A stretch of 14,252 bases of DNA from an uncultured Eubacteriales bacterium (GCA_900548855.1 URMF01000070.1:1-14252), one strand, 5' to 3'; counted from the stretch's first letter, positions 1 through 5,975 are shown. Notes: generated by a model not told the origin, from the sequence alone. Numbers and translations are program-made.

Positions 1-75
1 TGTGGCGGAACTGGCAGACGCGCTAGACTTAGGATCTAGTGGGAGACCGTGCAGGTTCAATTCCTGTCATCCGCA
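1..75 (+). tRNA. tRNA-Leu (anticodon UAG), 5' end cut by the window
   Basis: The anticodon stem CTAGA/TCTAG (23-27 and 35-39) encloses the seven-base loop CTTAGGA, placing anticodon TAG at 30-32, which reads leucine CUA/CUN codons. The T arm is GCAGG-TTCAATT-CCTGT (51-67). The 3' acceptor strand CATCCGC ends at 74 with discriminator A at 75. The expected 5' acceptor strand would be GCGGATG; only its last two bases (TG at 1-2) are present, so about five bases lie outside the window. A long variable arm (about 40-50) fits a class II leucine tRNA. CCA is not encoded after the discriminator, so it would be added after transcription. Confidence 0.95.
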
Positions 76-81
76 GGCTAT

Positions 82-116
82 AAAAAGACTGAGACGAGGA
101 GTGTCTCAGTCTTTTT
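82..116 (+). terminator. Intrinsic terminator after tRNA-Leu
   Basis: A perfect 14-bp stem, AAAAAGACTGAGAC (82-95) with GTCTCAGTCTTTTT (103-116), closes a seven-base loop. Its 3' arm supplies the T run. It begins seven bases after the tRNA 3' end, so it most likely ends the tRNA transcript. The A run on the 5' side means it could also act on transcripts from the other strand. Confidence 0.9.
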
Positions 117-141
117 ATGTCCCGGAATGGAGCAATAGAAT

Positions 142-180
142 AGCCATTGACAATGACTTTTAAGAACATTGTCAATGGCT
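142..180. repeat. Perfect 14-bp inverted repeat, possible operator
   Basis: AGCCATTGACAATG (142-155) is the exact reverse complement of CATTGTCAATGGCT (167-180), with an 11-base spacer. No T run follows either arm, so it does not look like a standard intrinsic terminator. It is centred about 60 bases upstream of a TATAAT box at 220-225 and about 87 bases upstream of the XRE gene start. A dyad here suits binding by a dimeric regulator, for example the XRE protein or the LytTR regulator of the downstream operon, but LytTR proteins usually use direct repeats. The role is inferred from position and symmetry only. Confidence 0.55.
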
Positions 181-219
181 GGATAAATTATTAGAAAGTG
201 TATACATTAATATGGACTA

Positions 220-225
220 TATAAT
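220..225 (+). promoter_or_regulatory. Candidate -10 box of the XRE/regulator/kinase operon
   Basis: TATAAT lies 22 bases before the start codon at 248, with a strong GGAGG ribosome binding site at 234-238 between them. No good -35 hexamer is seen 16-18 bases upstream (the sequence there is near AGTGTA). A weak -35 is typical of promoters that need an activator. An eight-base palindrome TGTATACA (199-206) overlaps the -35 area. Confidence 0.4.
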
Positions 226-247
226 CTTATTATGGAGGATATAGGCC

Positions 248-667
248 ATGAGTAAAATGGATACATCCAGCGAAAGAATGCAGTCAGCACTTAGATTGCG
301 TCAGATTCGAGAAGGTGCAGGCTTAACACAGGAACAATTTTCAGAAATTCTTGGTATTTCATTATCTGCTTACAAGAAAGTAGAGAGCGGTGAAAATCAA
401 GTTTCTTTGTCGTGTCTTAGAAATTTATATACAACAATGAATGTATCAACTGATTATATTTTATATGGAGATAAGCAGGATTTGGATGATACATGGTGTA
501 TGATTCTGAATTGTTCAGAGCATGATAAGATGTTTCTGTTTTTGAGATTGTTAGCGTATTTTACAAAGCTAAAGGGTGCTATGTTTCCATCACAGGATAA
601 GCAGTCGAAAGAAGATAAGGATATCCTGCAGCTTCTTCGTAAGCTACAGGGTAATGGAGAAAACTGA
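248..667 (+). CDS. XRE-family helix-turn-helix regulator of the Agr-like locus
   Basis: A 139-residue protein, predicted to be a cytoplasmic DNA-binding regulator. Residues about 15-72 form an XRE/Cro-C1 helix-turn-helix: RLRQIREGAGLTQEQFSE, then LGISLSAYKKVESGEN (recognition-helix area), ending in STDYILYG, the usual end of this domain. The C-terminal half (about 80-139) has no domain I recognise and is rich in charged residues; it could mediate dimerisation or partner contact. The start is supported by GGAGG at 234-238, nine bases upstream. Its stop TGA shares one base with the ATG of the response regulator gene (TGATG), so the two are very probably translationally coupled. As first gene of a regulator-kinase operon it may control the operon itself, perhaps through the inverted repeat at 142-180; that is inference. 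Confidence 0.88.
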   Translation: MSKMDTSSERMQSALRLRQIREGAGLTQEQFSEILGISLSAYKKVESGENQVSLSCLRNLYTTMNVSTDYILYGDKQDLDDTWCMILNCSEHDKMFLFLRLLAYFTKLKGAMFPSQDKQSKEDKDILQLLRKLQGNGEN

Positions 668-1404
668 TGCAAAGGAATATTCTAATTGTGGAAGATAATG
701 AAGCGCACAGGAATGCATTGCTGGTAATTATTCAGGACTTGCACAGGGATGTTAAAGTGTATTGCGCGGCGAGCATGGAAGAGGCATATCAGCTGGCACT
801 AAAATATAATATACATTTATTTTTGGTGGATATTATATTAAATGTACAGAAACCGGGTGATGTATCAGGTTTGAAGTTTGCAGAAGAAATCAGAGGAATC
901 GTTAAGTATAAATTTATACCATTAATATTTATTACATCCTTGGAAGACCCAAAGTTATATTCCTACAGCCAATTGAATTGCTTAGGTTATATTGAAAAAC
1001 CATTTAGTGTTGCTCAAGTGAGGGACACTATTTTAAATGCTTTAGAATTTCCAATCAAGGAAGAGGATGATAGATATGTATATTTTCGGAAAGATGGGAT
1101 TGTATATTCTGTGTACATCAGAGATATTATTTACATACAGAGCAGTCGTAGAATGATAAAAATTTATTGCGTAAATGATGAACTGGAGATACCTTATAAG
1201 ACCTGTAAGGAAATACTTCAAGAACTAAATTCAGAATCATTTGTTGAATGCAGCAGATATAGTATTGTTAACAAAAAATATATTGAGCAGATTGATTATG
1301 CCAACCGATACATCAAGCTCAGGAATATAGATAAACCAGTAGAAATTGGAGTTGTTATGAAAAAAGCTTTTAAGAAGAAAATGGGAGAAGACGATGATGA
1401 ATAA
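667..1404 (+). CDS. LytTR-family response regulator, AgrA-like
   Basis: A 245-residue response regulator, close to AgrA length (238). The N-terminal receiver domain (about 3-125) shows the acidic pair E9/D10 (ILIVEDNEAHR), phospho-acceptor D55 (LFLVDI), switch T90 (IFITS) and K111 (YIEKPF). The C-terminal LytTR DNA-binding domain (about 135-237) has the typical pattern YFRKDGIVYSVYIRDIIYIQSS, then FVECSRYSIVNKKYIEQID. It should be phosphorylated by the kinase encoded next (1394-2683) and then activate promoters, by analogy with AgrA the agrBD promoter and its own. A GGAG at 656-659 lies seven bases before the start. Its start shares one base with the XRE stop, and its 3' end overlaps the kinase gene by 11 bases. 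The family assignment is secure; promoter targets are not visible with certainty. Confidence 0.95.
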   Translation: MQRNILIVEDNEAHRNALLVIIQDLHRDVKVYCAASMEEAYQLALKYNIHLFLVDIILNVQKPGDVSGLKFAEEIRGIVKYKFIPLIFITSLEDPKLYSYSQLNCLGYIEKPFSVAQVRDTILNALEFPIKEEDDRYVYFRKDGIVYSVYIRDIIYIQSSRRMIKIYCVNDELEIPYKTCKEILQELNSESFVECSRYSIVNKKYIEQIDYANRYIKLRNIDKPVEIGVVMKKAFKKKMGEDDDE

Positions 1405-2683
1405 TATTCTCCTGTTGGTTGTTCTATTGCTTGAAGTTATGACGGTTTTGCAATGCCTGCAGATTACTTTTAAAAAAGAAGTACATTTTGATAGATATAC
1501 GGTTGGTATAATAGTAATAGACATAAGTGTATACATGATAATTAATTTGAAAATGATACCAGAAATATATGTAATTCCTTTGTACATATTGATATATATA
1601 TTGATATATATATATTGTTATATTGAGTATAAACAGACAATTGTAAAAACAATGATTGGCTTTGTAATAGGCTTTGTGTTGGTTGGCTGTCTGGAAGGTG
1701 CATTGACTTTTATTTGTACTTTTTTTAAAAATGAAAGTAATTCGGATTATGTTCTATTGATATTAAATGTAATTGCATTAGCGGTTGCATATTTTGGGAA
1801 GCGGATTACTATTCGTGTGAAATCCGAAAAAATAATAAAATATAGTCGGGATATTTATTGGGTTACAATGCTATTAGGCGTAACAATGGCACTGCTGCTG
1901 CTCGATTATTATTTTATTCGTAAACTTGTGAATATATATATAGTATGTATTTTGTTTTTTTTATTATTGCTGTTGCTTTTTGTATACCGCTTGGAAAAGG
2001 CGCGGAATGAAATTGAGAAAAAGAACTATGAACTGGAGCTGCAAAGAGCTTATGGTGGAGCATATGAAGAACTGCTTGCAACTGTCAGACGGAGACAGCA
2101 CGATTTTAAAAATCAGCTGGGTGCAATATATAGTATGCATTTAGTTGCAAATTCTTTGGAGGAATTGATTTGCATGCAAAATGAATATGGGGATACTATT
2201 CGTTATGATTCGAAATTTGATTCGATTTTAACGGGTTGTAATAATCCAATATTAGCAGGGTATCTATACCATCGATGTGTGGCATGTGAGCAAAATGGAA
2301 TCTTGGTTCATTATAATATACAGCTCGACCAGGCTGAATGTCGTTTTCAACTCCATGAAATAATAGAGATACTTGGCATACTAATCGACAATGCGTGTGA
2401 AAGCTTTATGACATACCAGGCAGAATACAAGCAAATAGAAATAGAGTGTCTGGAAAATGAAAAGGAGATAATCTTTTGTGTTTCCAATCCGTCTAATTAT
2501 GTTACTTATTCTGATATCGAGAAAATGTTTGAAAAAGGATTTAGTACGAAAGGCAAAAATCGTGGAATAGGTTTGGCGAGGGTTTTGGAATTGACAAAAA
2601 AGAGTGGTGCAGAACTCAAGGTATCCAATACTACGCATGGTGATAATAATTGGATTGAATTTCGAATCAGGATAATAAAATAA
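1394..2683 (+). CDS. GHKL sensor histidine kinase, AgrC-like
   Basis: A 429-residue membrane kinase, the usual AgrC length (about 430). Residues 1-200 contain about six hydrophobic segments (near 4-22, 36-52, 58-78, 86-110, 118-135, 155-172 and 180-198), forming the polytopic sensor domain that in AgrC binds the cyclic peptide. After a coiled-coil-like stretch (200-230) comes the phosphorylation motif RRRQHDFKNQLG with His236. The ATPase part has the N-box IDNACES (Asn333) and the glycine-rich GIGLARV (391-397), typical of the HATPase_c_5 subgroup of Agr-type kinases. Start codons at 1394 and 1397 are both possible; GGGAG at 1383-1387 serves either. It overlaps the regulator gene by 11 bases, fixing their partnership. 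The likely ligand is the peptide encoded convergently at 2718-2798. Confidence 0.94.
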   Translation: MMNNILLLVVLLLEVMTVLQCLQITFKKEVHFDRYTVGIIVIDISVYMIINLKMIPEIYVIPLYILIYILIYIYCYIEYKQTIVKTMIGFVIGFVLVGCLEGALTFICTFFKNESNSDYVLLILNVIALAVAYFGKRITIRVKSEKIIKYSRDIYWVTMLLGVTMALLLLDYYFIRKLVNIYIVCILFFLLLLLLFVYRLEKARNEIEKKNYELELQRAYGGAYEELLATVRRRQHDFKNQLGAIYSMHLVANSLEELICMQNEYGDTIRYDSKFDSILTGCNNPILAGYLYHRCVACEQNGILVHYNIQLDQAECRFQLHEIIEILGILIDNACESFMTYQAEYKQIEIECLENEKEIIFCVSNPSNYVTYSDIEKMFEKGFSTKGKNRGIGLARVLELTKKSGAELKVSNTTHGDNNWIEFRIRIIK

Positions 2684-2713
2684 AAGTGCCATCAGAATTT
2701 TGATGACACTTTT
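2682..2713. terminator. Bidirectional terminator between the kinase gene and agrBD
   Basis: AAAAGTGCCATCA (2682-2694) pairs with TGATGACACTTTT (2701-2713) as a 13-bp stem with one C-A mismatch and a six-base loop. It overlaps the last two bases of the kinase stop codon and lies four bases past the agrD stop. Read leftward the stem is followed by ATTTTATTAT, read rightward its 3' arm supplies TTTT, so it can serve both convergent transcripts and looks somewhat better for the leftward one. Confidence 0.8.
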
Positions 2714-2717
2714 AATG

Positions 2718-2798
2718 CTATTCATCTAAGAATGGATGCCTTGGTTCTCCGAAGAAAAGTAGACTGGCAATATTAAAGCCAGATCCCCAGTTAAGCAT
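2718..2798 (-). CDS. agrD: AgrD-like cyclic lactone autoinducer precursor (26 residues)
   Basis: A short gene directly downstream of agrB on the same strand. ATG is at 2798-2796 and stop TAG at 2720-2718; a stop three codons upstream in frame rules out a longer form. AAGGAGGTG (GGAGG at 2808-2812) lies nine bases before the start, inside the end of agrB, and the two genes overlap by eight bases. The peptide has an 11-residue leader (MLNWGSGFNIA), a predicted core SLLFF (residues 12-16) and a tail GEPRHPFLDE (17-26). Tails of the form xEPxxPF followed by acidic residues are known in AgrD precursors: Listeria AgrD has core CFMFV then YEPKSPF. Here Ser12 occupies the ring-forming cysteine position, so a five-residue serine lactone is predicted, as known for Staphylococcus intermedius AIP and enterococcal GBAP. 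The leader is short compared with about 46-residue staphylococcal AgrD. Identity rests on position, tail and ribosome site; the product structure is inference. Confidence 0.85.
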   Translation of the reverse strand: MLNWGSGFNIASLLFFGEPRHPFLDE

Positions 2799-3393
2799 GT
2801 ATCTTCACCTCCTTTATGATGTATGCGATTATTAGCTGCAATATATGCAAGATGATTGTCCAATACCCAATGAGAATATAGGTATTATAATGACATAAGC
2901 ATATCAACACAAAAAACAACAGCATTATAATTGTGGTGTTCCGCTTGCATTTTGCTATTTGAACCGGTGTTGCTGGCGGACGGTTGCTTGAGGTGATGGG
3001 AACGGAAAGATATCCCAGTAATGTACAGAGTAAAACACTTATACAAGCAAAGGGCTTGGCAGGCGTTACATGTATTGCAAGCAGGATACTGCTATATAGG
3101 AATGCAAAGCTGACAAGCAGGCAGCTTATATAATGTTTACAGTGAAGTCCTCCGCCGTTATTCCGCAATACCATTAAATATAAAAGTGCAAAAAAGTATT
3201 CTCTGGTTAAATCTATGAACAGGAAGATTACTAAAAATATACACATCTTGCTGAACTCAGACAGAAAACATTTCCAATAATATTCATTTAATTTTTTTTC
3301 TCGTTCTGTTAATTCTCTTTTGTTTTTTGATTTTAGCATTTGTATGTTATCCAATCCCGAATTAATGAAACGAATATAGTACAAAAAAAGCAT
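2791..3393 (-). CDS. agrB: AgrB-type membrane peptidase that processes the AgrD signal
   Basis: A 200-residue integral membrane cysteine endopeptidase of the accessory gene regulator B family (S. aureus AgrB 189). The family signature is visible as RNNGGGLHCKHYISC (77-91): catalytic His84 and Cys91 are seven residues apart, as in S. aureus His77/Cys84. About five to six membrane segments follow the usual layout (near 46-60, 64-76, 91-109, 113-133, 152-168 and 171-192), with the polar loop ITSSNRPPATPVQIAKCKR (133-151) where AgrB has its basic/proline loop. AgrB removes the C-terminal tail of AgrD and forms the cyclic ester intermediate. The predicted start at 3393 has no evident Shine-Dalgarno sequence; ATG at 3336 (residue 20) is an alternative, but the longer form gives the family's usual N-terminal length. 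The gene overlaps agrD by eight bases and is transcribed toward the kinase operon. Confidence 0.95.
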   Translation of the reverse strand: MLFLYYIRFINSGLDNIQMLKSKNKRELTEREKKLNEYYWKCFLSEFSKMCIFLVIFLFIDLTREYFFALLYLMVLRNNGGGLHCKHYISCLLVSFAFLYSSILLAIHVTPAKPFACISVLLCTLLGYLSVPITSSNRPPATPVQIAKCKRNTTIIMLLFFVLICLCHYNTYILIGYWTIILHILQLIIAYIIKEVKIHA

Positions 3394-3641
3394 AAACGGC
3401 TAAAATCGGATTGAAGTAGATGTTTTTTTAGACGGAACTTCATATATTTCTTTGCCAGATATGTATATTGTATGTTTAGTTATAATTTATAGCAGTTGGT
3501 TACAAAATTACTTCGAAAGCTCTCCATTTGATATAATAAATAAACGAATGTTAAACGGCGAGTGGTAAAGCAATTGATAGTTTTGGAAATGAAATAAGAA
3601 TGTTGAGCTGTTTTTAAATATAATAAGGGATGGTATAAAGG
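3394..3641. other. Divergent promoter region between agrB and the second XRE gene, with a possible coding remnant
   Basis: This 248-base AT-rich gap must hold the leftward agrBD promoter and probably the rightward promoter of the XRE gene at 3642. I see no clear consensus promoter in either direction. A TATAAT at 3619-3624 sits so close to the start at 3642 that it may be fortuitous. On the plus strand one frame runs without a stop from 3404 to a TAA at 3566-3568 (54 sense codons, first ATG at 3461, no ribosome binding site), which could be a decayed gene end or chance. No convincing pair of LytTR direct repeats could be picked by eye, though CGTTTA-like and GCAGTTGGT elements occur. Confidence 0.45.
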
Positions 3642-3908
3642 ATGGACTGGCATAAGGAAGCAGGCAAAAGGCTCTTGCTTATCCGTGTTGAGCGAGGTTA
3701 TACAAGAGAATACTTAGCGCAAAGGGCATCCATTTCTCCCGAGCTTTTATATGAGATAGAGACTGGGAAAAATGGATTTTCTGCGAGCGTTTTATATAGG
3801 TTATGTGCTGCTTTAAGTGTAGACTCGGATTATATATTAACTGGGGCAGAAAAAACGGAATATGTTCAGAAGCTGGTGGAAACATTGCAATTGTTTTGCA
3901 AAAATTAG
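3642..3908 (+). CDS. Small XRE-family helix-turn-helix regulator
   Basis: An 88-residue protein that is little more than one XRE/Cro-C1 DNA-binding domain: RLLLIRVERGYTREYLAQRASI (about 9-30), SPELLYEIETGKNG (recognition region, about 32-45), then SASVLYRLCAALSVDSDYILTG to residue 68 and a short C-terminal helix. The closing SxDYIL motif and general layout match the XRE protein at 248-667, so the two are probably distant paralogues. AAGGGATGG at about 3625-3633 is a plausible ribosome site eight bases before the start. It is transcribed divergently from agrB, which places it where an autoregulator of the shared promoter region would be, and the L,D-transpeptidase gene starts 59 bases downstream on the same strand. 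Its targets cannot be read from sequence. Confidence 0.85.
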   Translation: MDWHKEAGKRLLLIRVERGYTREYLAQRASISPELLYEIETGKNGFSASVLYRLCAALSVDSDYILTGAEKTEYVQKLVETLQLFCKN

Positions 3909-3932
3909 TAGAATTATTATAGCGTATAAGGT

Positions 3933-3938
3933 ATAATC
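3933..3938 (+). promoter_or_regulatory. Candidate -10 box upstream of the L,D-transpeptidase
   Basis: TATAAT lies 30 bases before the start codon at 3968. No good -35 is found at normal spacing. An alternative pair, TTGCAA (3896-3901) with TATAGC (3919-3924) at 17-base spacing, overlaps the end of the XRE gene. Either would let the transpeptidase gene be transcribed independently; read-through from the XRE gene is also possible because no terminator lies between them. Confidence 0.3.
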
Positions 3939-3967
3939 ATCCTAATAAATAAACGGGAGAAAATATT

Positions 3968-4744
3968 ATGAAGATAATTACAAAATTATTTATAGTTTTA
4001 TTTATGTCCTGTCTGATTTTAGGAGAGGCAGCTTCTATCAGGGTTGAAGCGAAAGATTATAGTAAAAAGAAGTATAATAAGACAAGGTGGAAAAATATAC
4101 AGCAGGATTATTTGAATACAAAAACAGACAGGTTGATTTTTGTTAAATATAAAGGTGGAAGTAAAGCAACTGTTGAAATGTGGAAAAAAGTATCGGAAAG
4201 GGTTGAGATGCCTGTTGGAAATGCAGCTGCACAGAAAACAGAAGAAACATCAGAGGATACAGGCTATCGGTTAGAGAAACGGTGGAAAAAGATTGTATCC
4301 TGTAAAGCTTATATTGGACAAAACGGATTAAATAAGAAGAAACAGGGTGACCGCAAAACGCCTATGGGGATTTATAATATTACAATGGCATTTGGCAGAA
4401 AAAAATCTCCCGGCACAGCAGGCATTTCTTATACAAAGCTGAAGAGATATCATTACTGGTCTGCTGAAAAGACTACATATAATAAATTTATTGATGTCAG
4501 AAAGCTGGGGCGTAAGCGGATGGGTGGAGAACATTTAATAGATTATAATCCATGGTATAATTATGCACTTGCCATAGATTACAATAAGAAATGTACATAT
4601 TTAAAAGGCTCTGCAATTTTTCTGCACTGTGTGGGAGGAGGAAGGACCTATACAATGGGATGTGTCGCTGTCTCCGAAAAAAATATGAAAACGATTGTAA
4701 AGAATACAACAAAGCGAACAAAAATATGTATCTATAAGAAATAG
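3968..4744 (+). CDS. Secreted YkuD-family L,D-transpeptidase
   Basis: A 258-residue exported protein predicted to form 3-3 cross-links in peptidoglycan or attach proteins to it, acting outside the membrane. Residues 1-28 form a signal peptide (basic MKIITK, hydrophobic LFIVLFMSCLILGEA, likely cleavage after a small residue near 22-28). A lysine-rich linker of about 80 residues precedes the catalytic domain (about 107-258), which shows KQGDRKTPMGIYNI (125-138), the family's substrate-side motif, and the active site FLHCVGGGRTYTMGCVAV with His220 and nucleophile Cys232. The TMGC form replaces the common S-H-G-C. GGGAG at 3956-3960 is seven bases upstream of the start. It follows a small XRE gene and is followed by its own terminator. 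The link to the Agr system is positional only. Confidence 0.9.
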   Translation: MKIITKLFIVLFMSCLILGEAASIRVEAKDYSKKKYNKTRWKNIQQDYLNTKTDRLIFVKYKGGSKATVEMWKKVSERVEMPVGNAAAQKTEETSEDTGYRLEKRWKKIVSCKAYIGQNGLNKKKQGDRKTPMGIYNITMAFGRKKSPGTAGISYTKLKRYHYWSAEKTTYNKFIDVRKLGRKRMGGEHLIDYNPWYNYALAIDYNKKCTYLKGSAIFLHCVGGGRTYTMGCVAVSEKNMKTIVKNTTKRTKICIYKK

Positions 4745-4767
4745 CAGCATTTTTGAGTGTTCAAGAG

Positions 4768-4798
4768 GGAATCGGCTTTTTAAGCTGGTTCCTTTTTT
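4768..4798 (+). terminator. Intrinsic terminator of the L,D-transpeptidase gene
   Basis: GGAATCGGCTT (4768-4778) pairs with AAGCTGGTTCC (4782-4792) as an 11-bp stem containing two G-T wobbles and a TTT loop, followed directly by six T residues (4793-4798). It lies 24 bases after the transpeptidase stop and separates the accessory block from the housekeeping cluster. Confidence 0.85.
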
Positions 4799-4841
4799 AT
4801 CATACAGAAACGCCGTATTTTATACGATAAAAATTTTTTAA

Positions 4842-4904
4842 CCGTCAATTTTTAAATAAAAAAAGGAATTTCCACATTTTTGTCGTATATTTAAAAATGG
4901 ACGG
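4842..4904. repeat. Imperfect 17-bp-arm palindrome upstream of the dgt-like gene
   Basis: CCGTCAATTTTTAAATA (4842-4858) and TATTTAAAAATGGACGG (4888-4904) are reverse complements except at one position, around a 29-base AT-rich spacer. A small dyad CGTAT-TTT-ATACG (4814-4826) lies just upstream. A TATAAT box at 4919-4924 follows the right arm, so TGGACG (4898-4903) in that arm overlaps the place of a weak -35 at a short 15-base spacing. This could be an operator or a looping site controlling the dgt-dnaG-rpoD cluster, or a cruciform-prone relic. No T run follows, so it is not a normal terminator. Confidence 0.5.
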
Positions 4905-4968
4905 AATAAAATGAAATATATAATATATAAAATAGATAATACTTTTAGAGAAAGGAATGAATGTTTTT

Positions 4969-5973
4969 ATGAATATTCGTGAAAAATTAGAGATATGGGA
5001 ACATGAATATTTATGTGAATATGCGGCATTTTCTGACCAGTCCCGGGGCAGGGATGTGGAGGAACCGATGTGTGATGTGCGGACAATTTACCAGCGTGAC
5101 AGGGACAGGATACTGCACAGCAAGTCATTTCGCCGCTTAAAACAGAAAACACAGGTATTTCTTTCTCCCGAAGGCGACCATTACCGTACCCGCCTGACTC
5201 ATACCCTGGAGGTTTCCCAGACAGCTAGAACCATTGCCAGGGCGCTCCGGCTGAATGAAGAACTGACAGAGGCAATTGCTCTGGGGCATGATTTGGGGCA
5301 TACGCCATTTGGACATGCAGGCGAGAGGGCCTTAAACGAGGTCTGCTCCAAGGGCTTCCGGCACAATGAACAAAGCATCCGTGTCGTAGAGCGATTAGAG
5401 AAAAAGGGAAAGGGACTGAATCTTACGGTGGAGGTCCGGGACGGAATTTTAAACCATAAAACAACCGGAAATCCATGTACTTTAGAAGGCAAAATTGTAC
5501 AGCTGGCAGATAAGATTGCCTATATTAATCATGATATTGATGACGCTATCCGCGGTGGCATTTTATTGGAGGAAGCGCTGCCGGCAAACTGTACGGACAA
5601 GCTGGGAAACAGTACGAGAAACCGGCTGAATACGATTATACATGATGTGATTGCAAGCAGTGAGGGAAAAGGGGATATTGTGTGTTCCCCGGATATTCGC
5701 CAGGCAATGACGGGACTTCGGAGTTTTCTTTTTGAGACCGTTTATACGAATCCTGTGGCAAAAGGAGAAGAGGGCAAGGCCAAAAGAATGTTACAGGAAT
5801 TGTTCAGTTATTATAATTCTCATCCGGAAATGATGCCGGAGGAATATGTGCAAATGATTGAACAGGGAGAAGACAGGGAGATTGTAGTATGTGATTATAT
5901 TGCAGGCATGACAGATAACTATGCAGTTTTAAAGTTTCAGGAGGCTTTTGAGCCAATTGGTTGGAAGCGGTAA
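4969..5973 (+). CDS. dgt: HD-domain deoxynucleoside triphosphate triphosphohydrolase (dGTPase-like)
   Basis: A 334-residue metal-dependent hydrolase that splits dNTPs into the deoxynucleoside and tripolyphosphate, affecting dNTP pools in the cytoplasm. The N-terminal family signature TIYQRDRDRILHSKSFRRLKQKTQVF is followed by the HD-domain ligands: the His of RLTHTLEVSQTAR, the HD pair of ALGHDLGHTPFGHAGE and the Asp of QLADKIAYINHDIDDA. The length matches the short Gram-positive class rather than the roughly 500-residue E. coli Dgt. An in-frame ATG at 4957 exists, but it directly abuts the only purine-rich site (AAAGGA, 4951-4956), so the ATG at 4969, giving MNIREKLE, is preferred. It is the first gene of the housekeeping cluster, 84 bases before dnaG with no terminator between. 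The true substrate preference among dNTPs cannot be told from sequence. Confidence 0.93.
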   Translation: MNIREKLEIWEHEYLCEYAAFSDQSRGRDVEEPMCDVRTIYQRDRDRILHSKSFRRLKQKTQVFLSPEGDHYRTRLTHTLEVSQTARTIARALRLNEELTEAIALGHDLGHTPFGHAGERALNEVCSKGFRHNEQSIRVVERLEKKGKGLNLTVEVRDGILNHKTTGNPCTLEGKIVQLADKIAYINHDIDDAIRGGILLEEALPANCTDKLGNSTRNRLNTIIHDVIASSEGKGDIVCSPDIRQAMTGLRSFLFETVYTNPVAKGEEGKAKRMLQELFSYYNSHPEMMPEEYVQMIEQGEDREIVVCDYIAGMTDNYAVLKFQEAFEPIGWKR

Positions 5974-5975
5974 CA

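Noticed and set aside
1560..1620. Tandem-looking TTGATATATATA repeats within the kinase gene.
   Set aside because: They encode hydrophobic Ile/Tyr/Leu residues of a membrane segment in frame; codon choice in AT-rich DNA explains them.
3394..3641. LytTR binding sites (paired direct repeats) upstream of agrB.
   Set aside because: Single near-matches (GCAGTTGGT, TTCGTTTAT on the minus strand) occur, but no pair with about 21-base spacing was found by eye.
3534..3956. Repeated 13-mer TAATAAATAAACG at 3534-3546 and 3944-3956, plus TAAACGGC at 3393-3400 and 3552-3559.
   Set aside because: Low-complexity AT-rich words; spacing and orientation do not make a consistent regulator site, so chance is sufficient.
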